A DNA stretch of 8,704 bases, from NCBI GenBank assembly GCA_004556345.1, contig SFHQ01000052.1, positions 1 through 8,704 of the forward strand, given 5' to 3'. This document shows positions 6,177 to 8,704 of this stretch, piece by piece. A program made the position numbers and the translations under genes. The notes beneath the pieces are model-generated. The model was not told the DNA's origin. It did not search any database and saw nothing but the letters and a program-made list of their open reading frames with translations. Position 1 is the stretch's first letter. Each line of letters opens with the position of its first letter. Origin of the DNA: Clostridiales bacterium. GTDB lineage: Bacteria > Bacillota > Clostridia > Oscillospirales > Oscillospiraceae.

Positions 6177-7145
6177 ATGAGTACAACTATTTTAGCCCCT
6201 ATCGTCCTGACGGTACTGGGTATCATCTTTGGCACCATCCTGGCAGTGGCCTCTAAGGTCTTCGCCGTGGAAAAGGACCCCCGCGAGGACGCGATCGTTG
6301 AGATCCTGCCCGGCGCAAACTGCGGCGGCTGCGGCTATCCCGGCTGCGGCGGCTACGCCAGCGCTGTGGTGGCCGGCACCGCTCCCGTCAACGCCTGCTC
6401 TCCCGGCGGCGCAGCCACTGCTGCCAAGATCGGTGAGATCATGGGCGTGGCCGTGGAAGAGGGTGCCCGCAAGATCGCCCAGGTCATGTGTACCGGCGGC
6501 GGTCACGATAAGACCCGCTATGACTATGTTGGTCTGGAGAGCTGTCTGGCTGTCTCCCGTGTGTCTTCCGGCCCCCTGAAGTGCTCCTACGGGTGCTTGG
6601 GCGGCGGCGACTGCGTGGACGCCTGTAAGTTCGACGCCATCCACATCGTGGACGGCGTGGCCAAGGTGGACTTTGACAAGTGCGTGGCCTGCGGCGCCTG
6701 CGTGGATGCCTGCCCCAAGCACATCATCCGCATCGTGCCTCTCAACGCCAAGAAGTACACCGAGGTCGCCTGCTCCTCCCACGACAAGGGCGCTGCAGTG
6801 CGTCAGGCCTGCGACAACGGCTGTATCGGCTGTAAGATCTGCGTGAAGGCCTGTCCCAAGGAAGGTGCCATCGTGGTCGAGGACTTCCTGGCCAAGATCA
6901 ACTATGACATCTGCATCGGCTGCGGCATGTGCTCCCGCGCTTGCCCCCGCCAGCTGATCACTGTGGACGGCAAGGTCCTGCCTCCCAAGCCCAAGAAGCC
7001 CGCGGCACCCAAGCCCGCAGCAGCGCCTGCTGCCGCTCCCGCTGCTGAGGCCCCCAAGGCCGAGGCTCCTAAGGCAGAAGCTGCTCCCGCCCCTGAGGCA
7101 AAGGCAGAGGCTCCCAAGGCTGACGAAGCCCCTAAGGCGGAGTAA
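6177..7145 (+). CDS. rnfB: Electron transport complex subunit RnfB (ferredoxin-accepting Fe-S protein)
   Basis: RnfB is the likely entry point for electrons from reduced ferredoxin. It is anchored by one N-terminal helix (about 5-28), with the rest in the cytoplasm. The first Fe-S domain has Cys49, 52, 57 and 74 in NCGGCGYPGCGGYA, the RnfB/Fer4_15-like pattern. Four ferredoxin-type Cys motifs follow: Cys136/140/146/150, Cys169/172/175/179, Cys212-226 (with an extra Cys) and Cys246/249/252/256. This is the long clostridial multi-cluster form. The final 55 or so residues (268-322) are an Ala/Pro/Lys/Glu-rich tail with repeated EAPKA units and no Cys. The gene lies 18 nt after rnfA. Its ribosome binding site is fair (AAGGGGG at 6157-6163, 13 nt from the ATG). 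A strong terminator follows at 7166. Confidence 0.96.
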   Translation: MSTTILAPIVLTVLGIIFGTILAVASKVFAVEKDPREDAIVEILPGANCGGCGYPGCGGYASAVVAGTAPVNACSPGGAATAAKIGEIMGVAVEEGARKIAQVMCTGGGHDKTRYDYVGLESCLAVSRVSSGPLKCSYGCLGGGDCVDACKFDAIHIVDGVAKVDFDKCVACGACVDACPKHIIRIVPLNAKKYTEVACSSHDKGAAVRQACDNGCIGCKICVKACPKEGAIVVEDFLAKINYDICIGCGMCSRACPRQLITVDGKVLPPKPKKPAAPKPAAAPAAAPAAEAPKAEAPKAEAAPAPEAKAEAPKADEAPKAE

Positions 7146-7165
7146 TCCCGTTCCATAACAACGGC

Positions 7166-7207
7166 AAAAGCCGGGAGAGAATCTCAACCTTCTCTCCCGG
7201 CTTTTTT
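7166..7207. terminator. Strong terminator ending the rnf operon, probably bidirectional
   Basis: The 15-bp inverted repeat AAAAGCCGGGAGAGA (7166-7180) and TCTCTCCCGGCTTTT (7191-7205) has a 10-nt loop, and the T-run extends to 7207. The left arm begins with A4, so the minus strand also ends in a short T run. It can therefore also terminate the minus-strand DUF1540 gene, whose stop is 17 nt away. Confidence 0.92.
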
Positions 7208-7223
7208 GTCCCGTTGGATCAGC

Positions 7224-7409
7224 TTAGAAGCCGGACTTCTGCTTGGACATCTCGTAGGAAGCACATTCCGTGCAGGCGCACTCCTTGGTGGCGGGGCCGC
7301 AGCAGCCCACCTGGATCGAGGAGAGGTTGCAGGCGCTCTGAGCGCTGTTGTGATGGGCGCAGCTGGAGACGGAGCACTTGATGCTGTTGTTTGCCTTGCT
7401 GTGGTTCAT
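7224..7409 (-). CDS. Small Cys-rich DUF1540-type protein
   Basis: This 61-residue protein has eight Cys: residues 12, 17, 27, 36, 37, 44, 46 and 49. Their spacing, with IKCSVSSCAHH near the start, CNLSSIQVG in the middle and TECASYE near the end, fits DUF1540, a short Cys-rich domain common in clostridia and probably metal-binding; its role is unknown. There is no signal peptide. The start at 7409 lies 10 nt after AAGGAGG. A second ATG at 7419, in another frame, abuts the ribosome binding site and reads a non-family peptide, so it was not used. The gene is transcribed towards rnfB and shares its terminator. It is divergent from the small gene at 7528, leaving a 118-nt promoter region. Confidence 0.85.
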   Translation of the reverse strand: MNHSKANNSIKCSVSSCAHHNSAQSACNLSSIQVGCCGPATKECACTECASYEMSKQKSGF

Positions 7410-7527
7410 TTGGGTTCATCCTCCTTTGGAAAGTCTGACGTTAGTATCGGCAGGGGAGAGGGGTATTATGCGGCACGACGCCGTCATTTTTTGCATAGGA
7501 TAGGCTATCAGATCGGAGGTGAACCGT

Positions 7528-7740
7528 ATGGATCTCAAAAACAATCAAATCACCATTCGGGAGCTGATGGCACACCCGCAGGCGCGGGCCGTGCTGGCCA
7601 AGCATTTCCCGCAGGTCATCCACTTACCTATCGTGACCAAGTCCGCAGGCATGACCTTAGAGCGGGCCATGAAGCTGGGTGCGGCCTTTGTCCCGGCCCG
7701 CTCCATCCGCGCGGCCCTGGAAGAGCTAACGCAGCTATAA
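7528..7740 (+). CDS. Small helical protein, DUF1858-like
   Basis: The 70-residue protein reads as three or four helices: ITIRELMAHPQARAVLAKHFP, a middle segment around MTLERAMKLG, and a last helix RSIRAALEELTQL. The opening 'T..EL....P.A..VL.K..P' resembles DUF1858 and the small helical domains attached to some clostridial enzymes. It lacks the HCxxC cysteines of classic DUF1858, so the family call is tentative. No function can be given. The ATG at 7528 lies 5 nt after GGAGGTGA (7515-7522). A GTG at 7519 is inside that ribosome binding site and is unlikely to be the start. The last six codons plus stop form the first unit of an 18-nt tandem repeat that continues past the gene. Confidence 0.75.
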   Translation: MDLKNNQITIRELMAHPQARAVLAKHFPQVIHLPIVTKSAGMTLERAMKLGAAFVPARSIRAALEELTQL

Positions 7741-7794
7741 GAGCTGAAGCAGCTATAAAGGCTGAAGCAGGGATAAGAGTTAAAGCAAGGATAA
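7723..7794 (+). repeat. 18-nt tandem repeat, four units, duplicating a gene's last codons and stop
   Basis: Four 18-nt units lie head to tail: GAGCTAACGCAGCTATAA (7723-7740), GAGCTGAAGCAGCTATAA (7741-7758), AGGCTGAAGCAGGGATAA (7759-7776) and GAGTTAAAGCAAGGATAA (7777-7794). The first is the 3' end of the small helical gene. Each unit keeps the frame and ends in TAA, reading ELTQL, ELKQL, RLKQG and ELKQG, each followed by a stop. Identity to unit 1 falls with distance. Confidence 0.9.
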
Positions 7795-7808
7795 GAGAAG
7801 CATAAGGC

Positions 7809-7829
7809 AGGGCCGGATCTTCCGGCCCT
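7809..7829. other. GC-rich perfect hairpin after the small gene; no T-run
   Basis: AGGGCCGGA (7809-7817) and TCCGGCCCT (7821-7829) form a 9-bp perfect stem with a TCT loop. The sequence that follows is TACATAGTTTCC, so it is not a standard terminator. It could be a poor terminator, an RNA-stabilising stem for the small gene, or a copy of a dispersed GC-rich palindrome. It and the A-rich stretch after it fill the gap between the tandem repeat and the tRNA promoter. Confidence 0.6.
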
Positions 7830-7843
7830 ACATAGTTTCCAGC

Positions 7844-7901
7844 AAAAAAATTGAAAAAATCGAAAAAAGCCGTTGACAAATCGGGCCATACGTGGTATTA
7901 T
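7844..7901 (+). promoter_or_regulatory. Strong tRNA-operon promoter with phased A-tracts (UP-like)
   Basis: TTGACA (7873-7878, perfect) is followed after 17 nt by TATTAT (7896-7901, one mismatch). Three A-tracts start at 7844, 7854 and 7863, about one helical turn apart, and lie just upstream of the -35 like an UP element. Transcription should begin near 7908, about 28 nt before the first tRNA. Confidence 0.88.
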
Positions 7902-7935
7902 AACCAAGCTATCGGTTTCGGAATCCATACCTTAT

Positions 7936-8009
7936 GCGGGTGTAGTTCAATGGTAGAATCCCAGCCTTCCAAGCTGGTCGCGTGGGTTCGATTCCCATCA
8001 CCCGCTCCA
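7936..8009 (+). tRNA. tRNA-Gly (anticodon TCC)
   Basis: The acceptor stem GCGGGTG/CACCCGC pairs fully. The anticodon arm is CCAGC-CTTCCAA-GCTGG with TCC at 7968-7970, reading GGA/GGG. The T-arm GTGGG-TTCGATT-CCCAT is normal (one G-T pair). The mature end is 8006 (discriminator T) and CCA is encoded at 8007-8009. It is first of the five-gene tRNA operon. Confidence 0.96.
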
Positions 8010-8010
8010 C

Positions 8011-8046
8011 CTGCAAAGCTGGCAGCAAAGGGTGCCGGTTTTGCAG
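8011..8046 (+). other. Long hairpin in the Gly-Arg tRNA spacer
   Basis: CTGCAAAGCTGGCA (8011-8024) pairs with TGCCGGTTTTGCAG (8033-8046). This gives a continuous 14-bp stem with two G-U pairs and an 8-nt loop, beginning 2 nt after the encoded CCA of tRNA-Gly. No T-run follows, so it is more likely a processing or stabilising stem than a terminator. Confidence 0.7.
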
Positions 8047-8074
8047 ATGGCAGTGGTCTTGAGTCTACTGATAT

Positions 8075-8151
<77 letters not shown>

Positions 8152-8180
8152 TTTTTTCTAAACTGCTTTACAATTGATTT

Positions 8181-8258
<78 letters not shown>

Positions 8259-8266
8259 GCTCGAGG

Positions 8267-8294
8267 GAGAGTCGGAGCATCGGCTCCGGCTCTC
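8267..8294 (+). other. Long hairpin in the His-Gln tRNA spacer
   Basis: GAGAGTCGGAGC (8267-8278) pairs with GCTCCGGCTCTC (8283-8294), giving 12 bp with one G-U pair and a 4-nt loop. The following bases are TTCTCC, not a T-run. It is the second structured spacer of the operon. Confidence 0.7.
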
Positions 8295-8327
8295 TTCTCC
8301 GTTCACCCAACCCGCTCCCGTACACAT

Positions 8328-8402
8328 TGGGGTGTCGCCAAGTGGTAAGGCACGGGACTTTGACTCCCGCATTCGCTGGTTCGAGTCCGGCCACCCCAGC
8401 CA
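8328..8402 (+). tRNA. tRNA-Gln (anticodon TTG)
   Basis: The acceptor stem TGGGGTG/CACCCCA pairs fully, with the U1-A72 pair usual for tRNA-Gln. The anticodon arm is CGGGA-CTTTGAC-TCCCG with TTG at 8360-8362. The discriminator is G8399 and CCA is encoded at 8400-8402. Only six T's separate it from tRNA-Lys. Confidence 0.96.
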
Positions 8403-8408
8403 TTTTTT

Positions 8409-8484
8409 GACCCGTTAGCTCAGTTGGCAGAGCACCTGCCTTTTAAGCAGGGTGTCCGGGGTTCGAATCCCCGACGGGTCACCA
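8409..8484 (+). tRNA. tRNA-Lys (anticodon TTT)
   Basis: The acceptor stem is GACCCGT/ACGGGTC. The anticodon arm is CCTGC-CTTTTAA-GCAGG with TTT at 8442-8444. The T-arm is CGGGG-TTCGAAT-CCCCG. The discriminator is A8481 and CCA is encoded at 8482-8484. It is the last gene before the operon terminator. Confidence 0.97.
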
Positions 8485-8488
8485 CACG

Positions 8489-8519
8489 AAAAATTCCGCA
8501 CGTTTGTGCGGAATTTTTT
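8489..8519 (+). terminator. Rho-independent terminator of the tRNA operon
   Basis: AAAAATTCCGCAC (8489-8501) pairs with GTGCGGAATTTTT (8506-8518) around a GTTT loop, with a T6 run at 8514-8519. It starts 4 nt after the encoded CCA of tRNA-Lys. Confidence 0.93.
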
Positions 8520-8593
8520 CTTTTGCTGCGAAAAGAAAACCACTAGCTGAGCTAGTGGAAAGAAAAAGCCTCAGGCTATGGACAAAAATAAAA

Positions 8594-8647
8594 CTCCTTG
8601 TTAAGGTAAAGTTAGGTTTGCCGACCAACAAGACCAGAAACAAGGAG
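8594..8647 (+). promoter_or_regulatory. Leader stem that would hide the tnpA ribosome binding site
   Basis: CTCCTTGTT (8594-8602) is perfectly complementary to AACAAGGAG (8639-8647), which contains most of the AAGGAGG ribosome binding site (8642-8648). The site is 8 nt from the GTG start. Known IS200 elements repress transposase translation with such a leader structure. In addition AAGGT (8603-8607) can pair with ACCTT (8649-8653), which would make a pseudoknot or a competing fold. Confidence 0.7.
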
Positions 8648-8656
8648 GACCTTATC

Positions 8657-8704
8657 GTGGATAAGGACATAAGTAGTTTAGAGCATACACGGTGGAGATG
8701 TCAA
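8657..8704 (+). CDS. tnpA: IS200-type transposase TnpA, N-terminal 16 codons (3' end outside window)
   Basis: A GTG start at 8657, 8 nt after AAGGAGG, opens a frame that runs to the last base and reads MDKDISSLEHTRWRCQ. This matches the conserved N-terminus of IS200/IS605 TnpA, where '(S)L.HT.W.C.YHIVFAPKYRR' is typical. TnpA is a small HUH-type (Y1) enzyme that cuts and rejoins single-stranded DNA at the hairpin ends of the element. The catalytic HUH and Tyr residues lie beyond the window, so intactness cannot be judged. Confidence 0.82.
   Translation, partial: MDKDISSLEHTRWRCQ

Larger units (their letters stand above)
8530..8704 (+). mobile_element. Left end of an IS200/IS605-type insertion sequence (runs off window)
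   Basis: The 3' edge holds the start of an IS200-type tnpA gene, preceded by the structured leader typical of this family. A perfect palindrome, CCACTAGC-TGA-GCTAGTGG (8540-8558), is the likely subterminal hairpin of the left end that the single-strand transposase would recognise. A smaller palindrome, AGCCT-C-AGGCT (8567-8577), follows. IS200/IS605 elements have no terminal inverted repeats and make no target duplication, so the exact tip cannot be fixed. It is probably 10-20 nt before the palindrome, right at the tRNA terminator. The start given is approximate. Confidence 0.75.

Noticed and set aside
6192..7187. A 331-codon minus-strand frame opposite rnfB
   Set aside because: It is a shadow of rnfB; its Leu/Gly/Ser-rich start mirrors the Ala/Pro/Lys tail and no coherent domain is seen.
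7499..7509. GATAG-G-CTATC palindrome before the DUF1858-like gene
   Set aside because: An 11-nt palindrome could be an operator but is short enough to arise by chance and matches no known site.
7206..7805. A 199-codon plus-strand frame across the two small genes
   Set aside because: It runs antisense to the DUF1540 gene and out of frame with the DUF1858-like gene, starts in the rnf terminator region and lacks a ribosome binding site. Its repetitive end is only the 18-nt array read in another frame.
8479..8670. A 63-codon minus-strand frame across the terminator and IS left end
   Set aside because: It crosses a terminator, the IS hairpin and the transposase leader, has no ribosome binding site and shows no family resemblance.

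Overview
The window looks like chromosomal DNA from a strictly anaerobic, low-oxygen-niche Firmicute, most likely a gut-type clostridium of the Oscillospiraceae/Ruminococcaceae kind. The reasons are a complete six-gene Rnf operon in clostridial order (C-D-G-E-A-B), strong AGGAGG ribosome binding sites, C-rich third codon positions in the rnf genes, small DUF1540-type and DUF1858-like proteins, tRNA genes with encoded CCA ends, and an IS200-type element. Species-level placement is inference only.

Layout. Bases 2-175 are the 3' end of an XRE-type helix-turn-helix regulator, ending inside a hairpin that can terminate transcription from both sides. Bases 219-1717 hold two minus-strand paralogous SGNH/GDSL hydrolases. 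The promoter-distal one (219-878) has lost both the catalytic Ser and the catalytic Asp, while its neighbour (1082-1717) keeps the full triad. Bases 1718-1971 are a divergent intergenic region with a good promoter for the rnf operon and a short leader.

Bases 1972-7145 are rnfC, rnfD, rnfG, rnfE, rnfA and rnfB, tightly packed (gaps of 2-18 nt and one 1-nt overlap) and closed by a strong terminator at 7166-7207. The products form the membrane ferredoxin:NAD+ oxidoreductase. RnfB takes electrons from reduced ferredoxin, the 2Fe-2S site between RnfA and RnfE and the covalent flavins of RnfG and RnfD carry them, and RnfC delivers them to NAD+, coupled to Na+ or H+ export. RnfB carries a long Ala/Pro/Lys/Glu-rich tail.

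Bases 7224-7740 hold two divergent small genes: a Cys-rich DUF1540-type protein (minus) and a 70-residue helical DUF1858-like protein (plus). The last six codons of the second, including its stop, have been tandemly duplicated downstream. After a GC-rich hairpin comes a near-consensus promoter with phased A-tracts. It drives five tRNA genes: Gly(TCC), Arg(TCT), His(GTG), Gln(TTG) and Lys(TTT). Two of the tRNA spacers hold long hairpins, and a strong terminator sits at 8489-8519.

The window ends in the left end of an IS200/IS605-type element: a perfect palindrome, a leader stem that would hide the ribosome binding site, and the first 16 codons of a tnpA-like transposase gene.

No clearly new multi-gene system was found. 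The best leads are the SGNH pair with one apparently dead enzyme, the stop-codon-containing tandem repeat, and the structured tRNA spacers.
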